Source: Bacteroidota bacterium
Lineage (GTDB): Bacteria > Bacteroidota > Bacteroidia > Bacteroidales > FEN-979
Direction of reading: 5' to 3'
DNA length: 64,000 nt
Assembly: GCA_026391355.1 (NCBI GenBank)
Contig: JAPLDH010000047.1
Coordinates: 62,001 to 126,000 of the forward strand
Notes under the pieces: generated by a model
The model's input: only the letters and a program-made list of their open reading frames with translations
Told to the model about the DNA's origin: nothing
The model's database searches: none
In this document: positions 55,769 through 64,000 of the stretch, piece after piece
How positions within the stretch are numbered: the first letter of the stretch is position 1
Layout: every line of letters begins with the position of its first letter
Program-made: the position numbers and the translations under genes

Positions 55769-56863
55769 ATGAAGGTAAACATCGACAATAGCTTTAAATC
55801 GCGTTTCAAAGACATCTGGAGGCTGATAGGTAACTCTCCCTTACTGGTGATCGAGTTTACTTTCAAAGATCAACCGCGAATTCTTTATGCCAAAGCGGAG
55901 CATTTCAGTATTACCGGAAGCATCAAGGACAGGATGGCCCTTTATATTCTTGAAAAGGCTTATAAAGAAGGGAAAATCAAGTCTGGTGATACGATTGTGG
56001 AGGCTACCAGCGGCAATACGGGAATCGCATTTGCTGCCATCGGCCGTGCCTTAGGTCATAAAGTAAAGATCATCATGCCCGACTGGATGAGCAGAGAACG
56101 CGTGGAGATCATCAAAAGCCTCGGGGCAGATATCATCCCAGTTTCCAAACAGCAGGGAGGATTTCTGGGAAGTATTAAGATTTCAGAAGAGATTGCTGCA
56201 AATGAACCGAATATTTTTCTCCCACGGCAATTCTCGAATGAGGCAAATGCTGAAGCGCATGAGCGGACAACCGGTCCTGAAATATGGTGCCAGATGCAAT
56301 ATCATAATTTAATACCGGATGCTTTCATTGCAGGAGTTGGAACAGGAGGAACGGTAATGGGCGTTGGAAGGTTCTTCCGTTCAATGAATCCAGCCGTGAA
56401 GTTGCATCCATTGGAACCTGCCGAATCACCAACCCTCTCCACCGGTCATAAAGTAGGAACTCATCGTATACAAGGCATTTCAGATGAGTTCATCCCTGCG
56501 ATCGTGAAACTCGATACCCTCGATGAAGTGATTGCCGTACCTGACGGAGATTCGATTTTAATGGCACAGAAACTCGCCTGTCAGCTTGGACTGGCAGTTG
56601 GTATATCGTCCGGAGCAAATTTATTGGGAGCGCTGCAGATCCAGAATAAAATGGGAAAAGATGCTATCATTACCACAGTATTTGCCGACTGCAACAAAAA
56701 ATACCTCAGCACAGACCTGATGCGAAAGGAACCGGTAAGGGAAGATTATCTTTCACAACACGTAGAATTGACCGGATTCAAAGTCTATAAAAGGGTTTGC
56801 GATACCTGCTGCGAGATGTATGATTGCGGGGTGCAGATGAAGGAATTCCAATTTCCGTTGTAG
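55769..56863 (+). CDS. PLP-dependent cysteine synthase/cystathionine beta-synthase-family protein with Cys-rich tail
   Basis: A 364-residue fold-type II PLP enzyme. K53 in [13 protein letters not shown] holds the cofactor; [16 protein letters not shown] binds the substrate carboxylate; [16 protein letters not shown] binds the PLP phosphate. It resembles cysteine synthase but has a 50-residue C-terminal extension containing C344, C347, C348 and C353 ([12 protein letters not shown]). These could bind a metal or act in sulfur transfer, which is inference. Substrate (O-acetylserine, phosphoserine or another) cannot be fixed from sequence. Confidence 0.85.
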   Translation: MKVNIDNSFKSRFKDIWRLIGNSPLLVIEFTFKDQPRILYAKAEHFSITGSIKDRMALYILEKAYKEGKIKSGDTIVEATSGNTGIAFAAIGRALGHKVKIIMPDWMSRERVEIIKSLGADIIPVSKQQGGFLGSIKISEEIAANEPNIFLPRQFSNEANAEAHERTTGPEIWCQMQYHNLIPDAFIAGVGTGGTVMGVGRFFRSMNPAVKLHPLEPAESPTLSTGHKVGTHRIQGISDEFIPAIVKLDTLDEVIAVPDGDSILMAQKLACQLGLAVGISSGANLLGALQIQNKMGKDAIITTVFADCNKKYLSTDLMRKEPVREDYLSQHVELTGFKVYKRVCDTCCEMYDCGVQMKEFQFPL

Positions 56864-56896
56864 GGTGCAGTCGCTACCGCACGTAAAACGCGATCC

Positions 56897-58228
56897 TCAT
56901 TTATTTTTTAGTGTGATCAGTGTGATCTCCGGCCATATCCCGATCCTTCCGGGGTAACCAATCGATCCGAGTCCGCGGTTTATATAAAGATACTGGGGTG
57001 AGTTCCCAATCCTTGACTTTTCATAAAGTCCTGCCCACTCCTGGTAAAAATATTTCGACGGGCTCCATTTTAACCCGAAACATTCAATCCCCAACTGAAA
57101 ACCGTGTGTATGCCCTGAAAAGGTAACATCGATCTCCGGATGAAATTTGGCGATAACCAGATGCCAATAGGAGGGGTCATGCGACAGCAAAAGCTTAACG
57201 CGCACATGTTCCACCCCTTTCATCGCATCTTCCAGACTGGCCCGTTTCTGGAAACGTTGTGCGGATCCCCAGTTTTCAAGCCCGAGTATGGCAACAGAAT
57301 CAGTTCCCCTGACAAGAACCTGATTCTCATTCAGCATCAGATCCCATCCAAGCGATTTAAAATACAGGAAAAGATAATCCTGATCCTTCTTTTTATCTTC
57401 TCCCGATGACCATGTAATATATTCGCCATAATCATGGTTTCCAAGGATGGCAAAGACCCCGTAAGGAGCTTTCATTCCGGAGAGAATGGGTTTGAAACCG
57501 TCAACATCCTTTGTACAGAAATTCAGCAGGTCTCCCGTAAAAAAAATCACATCGGGTTTTAATGCATTAACAGTATTCACAGCCTTCTGCAGTTCACTTT
57601 TACACGTCCAGCTTCCGAGATGTATGTCTGAAATCTGCACGATCCGCAAGCCATTGAAGGAATAAGGCAGATCAGGCAACCGGATGGTAGTTTCCCTCAC
57701 CCGGAAATGATAATTTCCAAATAGAATACCGGATAACATCAGGATAAATACCAGTGTGCCCAGTACCCATCCTGTCCTGAGAATTCCCGTTTTCCTTGAA
57801 ATTATAGAGAAACTCATGCTCAGCCCGTTCATGACAGCGACAAGTCCATATTCAAACACACGGATCAGGTCAGCAATCAACAGGAAGAATGCCGGTATGA
57901 ACTTACATACATATACGACCAGGATCATACCGGTAAGATAGGTGCGGAGAGCAATATTCCAATCGACAAATGAGGTGAAGATCCCTGCAATAAAGGAGAG
58001 GAAGATCGAGATAAAAGGCAACCAGTAAATGACAGTCAGCAAATATTTATAGACAGGATTGTACGAAAAGATCTTGTTTTGCAAGGAAGACCAAAGATAT
58101 CCGTCGAGGACAAAAAGCACGATAAAAAATGGTAATATATATCCGTTACGCGGGAAAGCATAATGTATTACGATAGTAAAAGTGATCAGGAAAACTACTG
58201 AAACCAGCAGGATGAGCGCCTTTTTCAT
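56897..58228 (-). CDS. Membrane-anchored metallophosphoesterase
   Basis: A 443-residue protein. Four to five membrane segments fill residues 1-170 (ALILLVSVVFLITFTIVIHY and onward). The cytoplasmic or periplasmic calcineurin-like domain then shows all five blocks: VQISDIHLGSW, VIFFTGDLLNF, FAILGNHDYGEY, LLLSHDPSYWHL and VTFSGHTHGFQLG. This is the YkuE/UDP-diacylglucosamine pyrophosphatase-like group. Substrate unknown. Its start overlaps the upstream dehydratase stop (ATGA), so both are co-translated. Confidence 0.88.
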   Translation of the reverse strand: MKKALILLVSVVFLITFTIVIHYAFPRNGYILPFFIVLFVLDGYLWSSLQNKIFSYNPVYKYLLTVIYWLPFISIFLSFIAGIFTSFVDWNIALRTYLTGMILVVYVCKFIPAFFLLIADLIRVFEYGLVAVMNGLSMSFSIISRKTGILRTGWVLGTLVFILMLSGILFGNYHFRVRETTIRLPDLPYSFNGLRIVQISDIHLGSWTCKSELQKAVNTVNALKPDVIFFTGDLLNFCTKDVDGFKPILSGMKAPYGVFAILGNHDYGEYITWSSGEDKKKDQDYLFLYFKSLGWDLMLNENQVLVRGTDSVAILGLENWGSAQRFQKRASLEDAMKGVEHVRVKLLLSHDPSYWHLVIAKFHPEIDVTFSGHTHGFQLGIECFGLKWSPSKYFYQEWAGLYEKSRIGNSPQYLYINRGLGSIGYPGRIGIWPEITLITLKNK

Positions 58229-60000
58229 TTATTCTTTACATAATTGACCAATCCTTTTGCCTGGAAAATATCCATTAATTTGGAGGGTAATGGTGCAAAT
58301 TGAAAACTCTTTTCGCCGACATTCACGGTTCCTTTCCCAAAGTCAATTTCCACGTTATTACCCTGTGCATATGCCTCAACTGCTTCCGGGACAAGGATGA
58401 TGGGCAATCCCTGGTTTACTGCAGAACGGTAAAAAATACGATTGACAGATTTGCAGATCACCGCTTTCACACCTGCAAAAGCCAATCCCACTGCAGGGTG
58501 CTCACGGGAACTGCCGCAACCGAAATTTGCACCTGCCATGAGGATATCTCCTGCCTTTACCCTTTCCGAAAAGCTGTCGTCGAACCCTTTGAAAAGATAG
58601 GGGAGGATCTTATCACCCTCAGAGCTGTTGATATTATAGGTAAGGTTCCCCGCAAACATCTGGTCTGTATTCAGGTTATCCACATCTGCATAGTTCCAGG
58701 TGCCCGCGGCAAACCGGTCATCGCCGGCTTTCACATCCACTGTTGCACTTTGCGGCGCATGGAAAGGATATTTGTTGTTGGCAACAATCCCCCTGGGATC
58801 GGTAATCTCCCCTTTCAGGGCTGAAACCGCAACCGTAGCAGGGGATGCAAGGTAAATGTTTGCCATGTTGTTTCCCATGCGTCCTTTGAAGTTCCGGTTT
58901 GCAGTGGAAATGACATTGTAATTGTCGGCAGGAATACCCTGTCCGGTGCCAAGGCAAGGTCCGCAGGAGGTGGAAAGTACATTGGCCCCTGCTTCGATGA
59001 AGATCTCAATAAGACCTTCATGCATGGCTTGCAGGTAAATCTCTTTGGATGCCGGTATGATCAGCATCTGCATGTATTTCGGAAGCTTTTGCCCGTGGAG
59101 TACACCGGCGGCTTCCCGCAGGTCTTCGATCCTGCCGTTGGTGCAGGTTCCGATCAAGGCTTCCTGGATTTTCGTTCCCTGCACTTCGGAAACAGCCTTC
59201 ACATTATCCACATGATGAGGTGCGGCAACCACCGGGAACAGATCATTCAGGTTGATCTCTATTACTTTAAGGTATTCGGCATCCGGATCAGCCCAGGTAC
59301 CTTCATATTTATACCCGAAGTGTTTTTCGAGGACTTCATCCGACGGGAAAACTGCATTCTTGGCGCCCATCTCCGAGGCAAGATTGCAGAGTACCATACG
59401 GTCGGCAACCGATAAGGTCTTTACCCCATCGCCATGGTACTCGATCGACATATAATCTGCACCACTGCTGCCGATCATACCTATGATCCAGAGTGCAAGG
59501 TCCTTGGCATAAACACCTTGTGGGAACTTCCCTTTCAGAATGATCTTTACAGATTCAGGCACCCGGAACCAGGTTTCCCCCTGCTTCCAGAGACCTGCAG
59601 TTTCTGTGCGGTCAATGCCTGCAGCAAATGCGTTGAATGCCCCGGCAGAACTGGTATGGCTGTCGCTGCCCACGATGATCATCCCCGGCTTTGCATAGAG
59701 GGACATCAACTGGTGACAAATTCCATCGCCAACATCGTGAAATTTTCTGATCCCGGCTTTTTCCACAAGGTCACGGATTACCTGGTAATCGTTGGCCAGC
59801 TTTGAATTGGTAGGAGGGGCGTTGTGATCCAAGGTGATCAGCAGTGTATCCGGGTTGCCGATCTTCTCCCCGCCCATCTTTTTGAAAGTTGTGTATATAC
59901 TTGAAGTATTGTCGTGGGATAGAATGATGTCGGGTTTTGCAAAGACAATGGAGCCCTTAGGGGCAGTGAGGATCTTTTCTGCAAATGTTTTTCCGGGCAT
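58225..60000 (-). CDS. Fused LeuC-LeuD-type aconitase/3-isopropylmalate dehydratase
   Basis: A 591-residue [4Fe-4S] hydro-lyase joining both subunits in one chain. The large-subunit part (to about residue 420) has GDGICHQLMSLYAKPGMIIV, VGSDSHTSSAGAFNAFAAG, and cluster cysteines in IGTCTNGRIEDL and STSCGPCLGTGQG. The small-subunit swivel domain carries ANFGCGSSREHPAVGLAFAG. It could act on isopropylmalate, homocitrate or citrate; no leucine genes are next to it. The translationally coupled partner is the metallophosphoesterase. Confidence 0.85.
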   Translation of the reverse strand: MPGKTFAEKILTAPKGSIVFAKPDIILSHDNTSSIYTTFKKMGGEKIGNPDTLLITLDHNAPPTNSKLANDYQVIRDLVEKAGIRKFHDVGDGICHQLMSLYAKPGMIIVGSDSHTSSAGAFNAFAAGIDRTETAGLWKQGETWFRVPESVKIILKGKFPQGVYAKDLALWIIGMIGSSGADYMSIEYHGDGVKTLSVADRMVLCNLASEMGAKNAVFPSDEVLEKHFGYKYEGTWADPDAEYLKVIEINLNDLFPVVAAPHHVDNVKAVSEVQGTKIQEALIGTCTNGRIEDLREAAGVLHGQKLPKYMQMLIIPASKEIYLQAMHEGLIEIFIEAGANVLSTSCGPCLGTGQGIPADNYNVISTANRNFKGRMGNNMANIYLASPATVAVSALKGEITDPRGIVANNKYPFHAPQSATVDVKAGDDRFAAGTWNYADVDNLNTDQMFAGNLTYNINSSEGDKILPYLFKGFDDSFSERVKAGDILMAGANFGCGSSREHPAVGLAFAGVKAVICKSVNRIFYRSAVNQGLPIILVPEAVEAYAQGNNVEIDFGKGTVNVGEKSFQFAPLPSKLMDIFQAKGLVNYVKNK

Positions 60001-60120
60001 ATAAATTATTGAGTTACTGATTTGTTGAATTATTGATTTGTCAGTTTACCAGTTGAGAATTGGATGGGTTCAAAATTAGTAAGAAAAGTCTTATGGACAA
60101 CAGCTATTTGTAGGGCAGAA

Positions 60121-61326
60121 TCACTTCATCCATTTCCACCCAGGTATTAGCCGGATGGTTTTGTTTTCCTTCCTGATCTGATCTTCCTGATCAAAAGTGA
60201 TGATCAGGCCTTCACTGCAATTAAGTTGGTTCATTGCTTCCAATAGTCCTTCTGTTTCACGTTTTTCATTTTGGCTGCCCAATTGCCAGGTGACCTGGAT
60301 GGGCAAAAATTTATTTTTCTCTTTTCGGATGATAAAATCACATTCTTTTCTTCCATTGAAATACCAGATCTCTTTACCATTACGCCTGAGATGCAGGAAG
60401 ACAGCATTTTCAAGCAATCTGCCATGATCAGGGGAACCAGAAACAGAAGAAAAATTTACCAGTCCCTGGTCAATCGCATAAATTTTTCTCGGATTTCGCG
60501 CCTGAACCTTTAAAGAATAATCAAACCGGGGAACAAGAAAAAACAGGTAAGCATCCAACAGGTAATTCATAAAATCCATTACAGTGTTGGCAGAACCGAT
60601 TTCAAAAGTATTTTTCAGGTTATTAAATGAAGTTTCTTTGCAGGTATTACTTAGAAGATACTGAACGATTTTTTTAAAAGTATCATGGTTTCGTAAATTG
60701 TATCGCGAGAATATATCCCGTATCAGGATATCCGAAATCAGGGTGGAAAAGATCTCTTCTTTACCTTTCTCAAGATATTCAGGAAATCCCCCCTTGGTGA
60801 GATACATACTGAAATCATCTGCTGATCCGGGAAGTTTGAAATAAAGGATAAACTCGTTCCATGAAAAAGGAAACACCTCGCAATCGAGATGACGCCCCGT
60901 TAGCTTTGTCCCTAACTCGAAACTCAACATGGTTGCATTGGAACCGGTAATGACCACGGTCTTTTTTCTTTCGGTTGCAATCCTTACATACCTTTCCCAT
61001 TCAGGGACATTCTGAATCTCATCAAAGAAAAACAGGGTATCGTTTCCATGAATTTCCGAAAATACCTCTTCGAGAACCAGAAAATCATTCATTTCAAAAC
61101 CAACAACCCGGGTATCTTCAAAATTGAAATAATTTTTTGAACCATGCTTTCGCATGACCTGCCGGAGTAAAGTACTTTTCCCTGACCGGCGAACACCGGT
61201 AACAATGTAAGCAAACGGCGGAAGTGAGGAGAACCAGTTCAGGTTCTCACGTGCGATCTCGTTTTCCAGAGGAGAGATCCATTCATGTTGCGAAAGGACT
61301 ATTGTTTTGAGGGTTTCTTTAAGCAT
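60121..61326 (-). CDS. AAA-type ATPase with DUF4143 domain
   Basis: A 401-residue protein of a widespread family. Walker A is VTGVRRSGKSTLLRQVM, Walker B is DTLFFFDEIQNVPEWE, and sensor-like VVITGSNATMLS follows. The C-terminal DUF4143 domain shows SANTVMDFMNYLLDAYLFFL and LENAVFLHLRRNGKEIWYFN then KECDFIIRKE, which resembles a nuclease-like fold with an Asp-Lys pair. Such proteins are common in accessory regions and may act on DNA or in defence; the role is unknown. Confidence 0.88.
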   Translation of the reverse strand: MLKETLKTIVLSQHEWISPLENEIARENLNWFSSLPPFAYIVTGVRRSGKSTLLRQVMRKHGSKNYFNFEDTRVVGFEMNDFLVLEEVFSEIHGNDTLFFFDEIQNVPEWERYVRIATERKKTVVITGSNATMLSFELGTKLTGRHLDCEVFPFSWNEFILYFKLPGSADDFSMYLTKGGFPEYLEKGKEEIFSTLISDILIRDIFSRYNLRNHDTFKKIVQYLLSNTCKETSFNNLKNTFEIGSANTVMDFMNYLLDAYLFFLVPRFDYSLKVQARNPRKIYAIDQGLVNFSSVSGSPDHGRLLENAVFLHLRRNGKEIWYFNGRKECDFIIRKEKNKFLPIQVTWQLGSQNEKRETEGLLEAMNQLNCSEGLIITFDQEDQIRKENKTIRLIPGWKWMK

Positions 61327-61336
61327 ATATAATAAT

Positions 61337-61353
61337 TTATATTACAAATATAA
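61337..61353 (-). promoter_or_regulatory. Promoter box within a palindrome upstream of the AAA/DUF4143 gene
   Basis: TTATATT-ACA-AATATAA is a perfect 17-base inverted repeat. On the minus strand it contains TATATTTG (61352-61345), a -7 match 19 bases before the start at 61326. A palindrome over the promoter could be an operator; that is inference. Confidence 0.45.
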
Positions 61354-61397
61354 GATAATTTATAATTGAAATATAAAAAATAAAAAATGAAGAAATG

Positions 61398-62294
61398 TTA
61401 CAAATGATAAATTATTGTAACCCCTTGTCCGACGGTTGTTGTGGGCAATATTTGAAGCCGCCGGTAACTGCCGTGATATACCAGTCGTCCGATTGCAAAG
61501 CCAATCACTGAACCAACAAAAGCATCAGAAGCCCAGTGATTGTTCTCTACAACTCTGCCCATTGCAGTCAGACTTGCCAGAGTAAAGCAAACAATCGGAA
61601 CCCAGATGGTCTTGTAGTAAGAAGAACTGATTACAGTGGCAACCGCAAATGCACCTGCTGAATGACCCGAGGGAAAAGAAGCATTCGGAATAAGATGATA
61701 GGGTCCATCCCAGATCCAAGGGTCCGATGGGGTATTTGAATATGGGCGGTGCCGCTGGGATAATTCCTTTATTATCTGGACCATTGCACCGGTTAAAATG
61801 AAGGCTTCGAACCCTTTCAGGGAAGTTTCCTTGGCTTTGTCATTTTTCCAGATAGCTCCGTAACCATAAAAAATACCGAGGGTTGGTAAACTGAAAAGAC
61901 CGCTTCCCCATGGGTCAAGAATATAGGTCAGGTATGTATTGGTTTTCGATGTACGGTTTCGTTGAGCGAAAGTCTGAATTTTAGCATCCTGTGTAAAGAG
62001 TATGACCGTAACTGTTGCTACTCCCCCGGCTGCAATCCACTCCCAGTGCTTCCAGTGAAAGGGTGAAGCCACTATTGCTTTTGAATCGACCCAGAAAGAT
62101 TTGACATAACTTACATTCGGCTTAACAGGGACAAGGGCAACAGAATCTTTTTTCTTTATAGTGGAATCGTTCTTATTTTCAATGGAATCTTTTTTAATCA
62201 GATCAGTATTTCCCTGCGCAAATGAAGGCGCTGAAACCATAATTATTAACAGAAAAAATAAATACAGGGATTTCGTTTTCATCTTTTTCAACAT
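61398..62294 (-). CDS. PAP2-family phosphatase (exported/membrane)
   Basis: A 298-residue protein with a signal peptide (SLYLFFLLIIMVSAPSFAQG) and a charged linker rich in Lys/Asp to residue 60. The three PAP2 motifs are KELSQRHRPYSNT, SFPSGHSAGAFAVATV and MGRVVENNHWASDAFVGS, in which the two His and the Arg are catalytic. It removes phosphate from lipid diphosphates or lipid A-type substrates at the envelope. The start at 62282 (MKTKSL) is an equal alternative. Confidence 0.87.
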   Translation of the reverse strand: MLKKMKTKSLYLFFLLIIMVSAPSFAQGNTDLIKKDSIENKNDSTIKKKDSVALVPVKPNVSYVKSFWVDSKAIVASPFHWKHWEWIAAGGVATVTVILFTQDAKIQTFAQRNRTSKTNTYLTYILDPWGSGLFSLPTLGIFYGYGAIWKNDKAKETSLKGFEAFILTGAMVQIIKELSQRHRPYSNTPSDPWIWDGPYHLIPNASFPSGHSAGAFAVATVISSSYYKTIWVPIVCFTLASLTAMGRVVENNHWASDAFVGSVIGFAIGRLVYHGSYRRLQILPTTTVGQGVTIIYHL

Positions 62295-62329
62295 TCACCA
62301 AGCAACCCAAACTTTTTATTTAGACTGAA

Positions 62330-62337
62330 CAAAGGTA
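62330..62337 (-). promoter_or_regulatory. Candidate -7 element for the PAP2 gene
   Basis: On the minus strand this reads TACCTTTG, 35 bases before the PAP2 start. Confidence 0.5.
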
Positions 62338-62495
62338 AGAAGGTTTTTCGTTTGAAAAACGGGAACATTTATTTTCCTTCTAATAAATTTCCAAATGTTC
62401 TTTGGCAGGCATCCAGCTCCTCCCCATTTGAAGCTCCATCACTTACTCCCTGCCTTCTCCTCCTGGTTGGACAAAGGGTTAGGTGTCAGGAAGTC

Positions 62496-63428
62496 TTAGC
62501 GATCCTCATCCGGATCAGGACGGGGAAGAATATTTCCAAACAGGAACCTCAGGTAAAAACCGAAAGAAAGTTTATAATCGGGATAACCGGTAAGGTTGAC
62601 ATTGTGGTAATTGATAAATCCTCCGGGTTCGATCCCTAAAATACCTGCAAGAGGGATCCCGATTCCACCGTGAAGTGCACCGCCATATCCAAACCCACCC
62701 TGGTATTGCTGGTTTTGCTGCATGGAGGTATTCGGGATGTAATTTTGTGAACCATACAGGTTGATCATGTTGTACTCCTTATCTTCGACATAGATAGAAG
62801 ATTTCGTGACCCGCACATAATTCATGTTCAACCCGCCCTGAAGGAAGATATAGATCTTTGTTTTCAACCAGAAATTCCGCTGAAGCAGCAGGTCGACATG
62901 GACCCGTTTCTCCACACCCTGTATCGGGATCAGGCGGATATCATGAAAAGTGGGGTAGGATGGGGGATCGACGTCGAATGTAACAAAATTTGTTGCTTTC
63001 AACTGTGTATAATTAACATCGAGGCAAATGCCATACTTCCGGCTCAGATTGTATCTGAGGAAAAAACCCGCCATCATGGTGATGTTGTAATGCATGTTCA
63101 GTGGGTAATCTTTGACAACTACCGTATCTGAAGAACCAAGCGCCTGTTTGATTGCCTGGTACCAGTAATAGTTAGACATCACATAATTTACATTGTTCAC
63201 ATTCTGATATCTTCCATTGTAAAAATTAGCCGAATAGTTATTTGCATGGTACATCCCGACATTGATCCCGACATTCCACCGGATTACCTTGTTTTCCTTT
63301 TCTTCCGGTTCCTTTGTTTTCAGGTTCTTCTTTTGATCGAATTTTTCTTTTACTGATCTATCCTGGGCTTCCAGTTGAAAGGAACAAAAAATGCAGAGGA
63401 TGATAACAGCAGTAAAGAGTCTGTTCAT
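62496..63428 (-). CDS. Outer-membrane beta-barrel-like protein
   Basis: A 310-residue protein with a signal peptide (MNRLFTAVIILCIFCSFQLE, cleavage near AQD). After a Lys/Glu-rich stretch (residues 24-50) come alternating strands with aromatic girdles: WNVGINVGMYHANNYSANFY, KLSFGFYLRFLFGNIL near the end. This is the pattern of Bacteroidota porin-like or OmpA-like barrel proteins, but no C-terminal peptidoglycan-binding domain is seen. Function unknown. Confidence 0.75.
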   Translation of the reverse strand: MNRLFTAVIILCIFCSFQLEAQDRSVKEKFDQKKNLKTKEPEEKENKVIRWNVGINVGMYHANNYSANFYNGRYQNVNNVNYVMSNYYWYQAIKQALGSSDTVVVKDYPLNMHYNITMMAGFFLRYNLSRKYGICLDVNYTQLKATNFVTFDVDPPSYPTFHDIRLIPIQGVEKRVHVDLLLQRNFWLKTKIYIFLQGGLNMNYVRVTKSSIYVEDKEYNMINLYGSQNYIPNTSMQQNQQYQGGFGYGGALHGGIGIPLAGILGIEPGGFINYHNVNLTGYPDYKLSFGFYLRFLFGNILPRPDPDEDR

Positions 63429-63654
63429 TATTCAGGATTTGGAGTAGTAAACTGGGGATAAAAGTAGCAAAAATTATAAGAAGTTTGATAATTCGTAACG
63501 CATTACGCGTTTCACGTAACCTTAGATTTTCCAATTCCGTGATTGCATTCAGGATAGTTTTTTTTTGTCTTATTTTCTGCAAATTCTGAAAGAATTTTCA
63601 TCGGGATTTGGTTTATCTGAAAAGAATGACAGGATAAATACTTAACTCTCCTTC

Positions 63655-64000
63655 TTACTTGACATTAACAGAAAATTTAAGTTTCCCTTCTATTGGTTCC
63701 TTGAACGCATTGCATTTTTCCAAATGGTTCTGCATGAAATCCATGTTGAAAGTAATCGTTTCTGAGAATTGTTGTGCTCTGTCAAGCATCCTGATATAGG
63801 GTTCGGGATCTTTATCCCTGGTTAGTTTTCTCAAGGTTAATATAAAATCATCCCTGAAAACTGTCGGGATAATTATCCTTGTTTGCCCAGCTTTCACCAA
63901 TTCAGCATTCATCATGATCCTTGAGATTCGTCCATTCCCATCTAAAAATGGATGGACTTCGCTGATCATGAACATCATAAATGCAGCTTTAGCAAAGGGA
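63655..64000 (-). CDS. Fic-family protein, C-terminal part (truncated by window edge)
   Basis: The 3' end of a Fic (AMP-transferase fold) gene; the start lies right of the window. The Fic motif HPFLDGNGRISRIMMNAE is complete: His is the catalytic base, the loop binds phosphate. Upstream FAKAAFMMFMISEV is typical of the preceding helix. The end reads NAFKEPIEGKLKFSVNVK. The regulatory inhibitory helix and N-terminal domain cannot be judged. Fic proteins transfer AMP to target proteins or act as toxins or regulators. Confidence 0.88.
   Translation of the reverse strand, partial: PFAKAAFMMFMISEVHPFLDGNGRISRIMMNAELVKAGQTRIIIPTVFRDDFILTLRKLTRDKDPEPYIRMLDRAQQFSETITFNMDFMQNHLEKCNAFKEPIEGKLKFSVNVK

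Noticed and set aside
58300-58824. 174-codon reading frame antisense to the LeuC-LeuD fusion
   Set aside because: Cys/His-rich pattern without order; shadow of a secure gene.

Overview
The window looks like a chromosomal segment from a Bacteroidota (probably Bacteroidales-like) bacterium. The evidence is the order tuf, tRNA-Trp, secE, nusG, rplKAJL, rpoBC followed by a DUF3467 gene; several secreted proteins ending in type IX secretion (T9SS) type A sorting domains; a DUF2520 / KdsC-like / UbiA-like / Maf gene run; carboxypeptidase-like regulatory domains; and recurring TAnnTTTG boxes, the -7 element of the Bacteroidota primary sigma factor, 20-60 bases before many starts. I see no prophage, integron, CRISPR array or intact insertion sequence.

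Layout. 1-12440: transcription/translation superoperon from the 3' end of tuf to rpoC and DUF3467, closed by a bidirectional terminator. 12452-13678: secreted thioredoxin-like protein (minus). 13839-16709: DUF2520 oxidoreductase-like protein, KdsC-like phosphatase, UbiA prenyltransferase, Maf pyrophosphatase. 16805-20953: surE, a small membrane protein, lpxB and two TPR lipoprotein-like or secreted proteins, largely with overlapping start/stop codons. 21015-23126: ComEC. 23123-25435: truncated ORF6N remnant, a membrane GT-C/TPR protein and a 371-base gene-poor gap. 25436-26811: a T9SS-exported von Willebrand A-type gene broken by an internal deletion. 26830-27376: DUF4160/DUF2442 pair. 27542-27615: tRNA-Asp with a textbook promoter and terminator. 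27694-28888: exosortase-family protein with a membrane partner. 28951-35084: Tricorn-like protease and a heparinase II/III-like T9SS cargo. 35132-37528: rny, a strong 6S RNA candidate, zapA and a ZapB-like coiled-coil gene. 37609-45022: T9SS cargo, DUF2851, a ComEA-like helix-hairpin-helix protein, rhomboid, CtpA and GT2. 45003-46193: sucC. 46356-51391: DUF5686 outer-membrane protein, FG-GAP T9SS cargo, LolD-like ATPase. 51466-55689: a 1407-residue protein of 21 repeats. 55769-60000: PLP beta-synthase with a Cys-rich tail, metallophosphoesterase, fused LeuC-LeuD-type dehydratase. 60121-64000: AAA/DUF4143 ATPase, PAP2 phosphatase, outer-membrane barrel, partial Fic protein.

How it fits together. 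Most of the window is housekeeping (RNA polymerase, ribosome, lipid A and envelope, central metabolism). The envelope theme is strong: LpxB, KdsC-like, LolD-like, DUF5686, exosortase, rhomboid, CtpA, PAP2 and four T9SS-type cargo genes, one of them broken. I do not see a convincing, wholly new multi-gene system. The items most worth checking are the 21-repeat protein with a recent 720-bp internal duplication, the exosortase pair, the 6S RNA candidate, and the two gene remnants (vWA/T9SS and ORF6N). All functional calls come from reading motifs; no database search was run.
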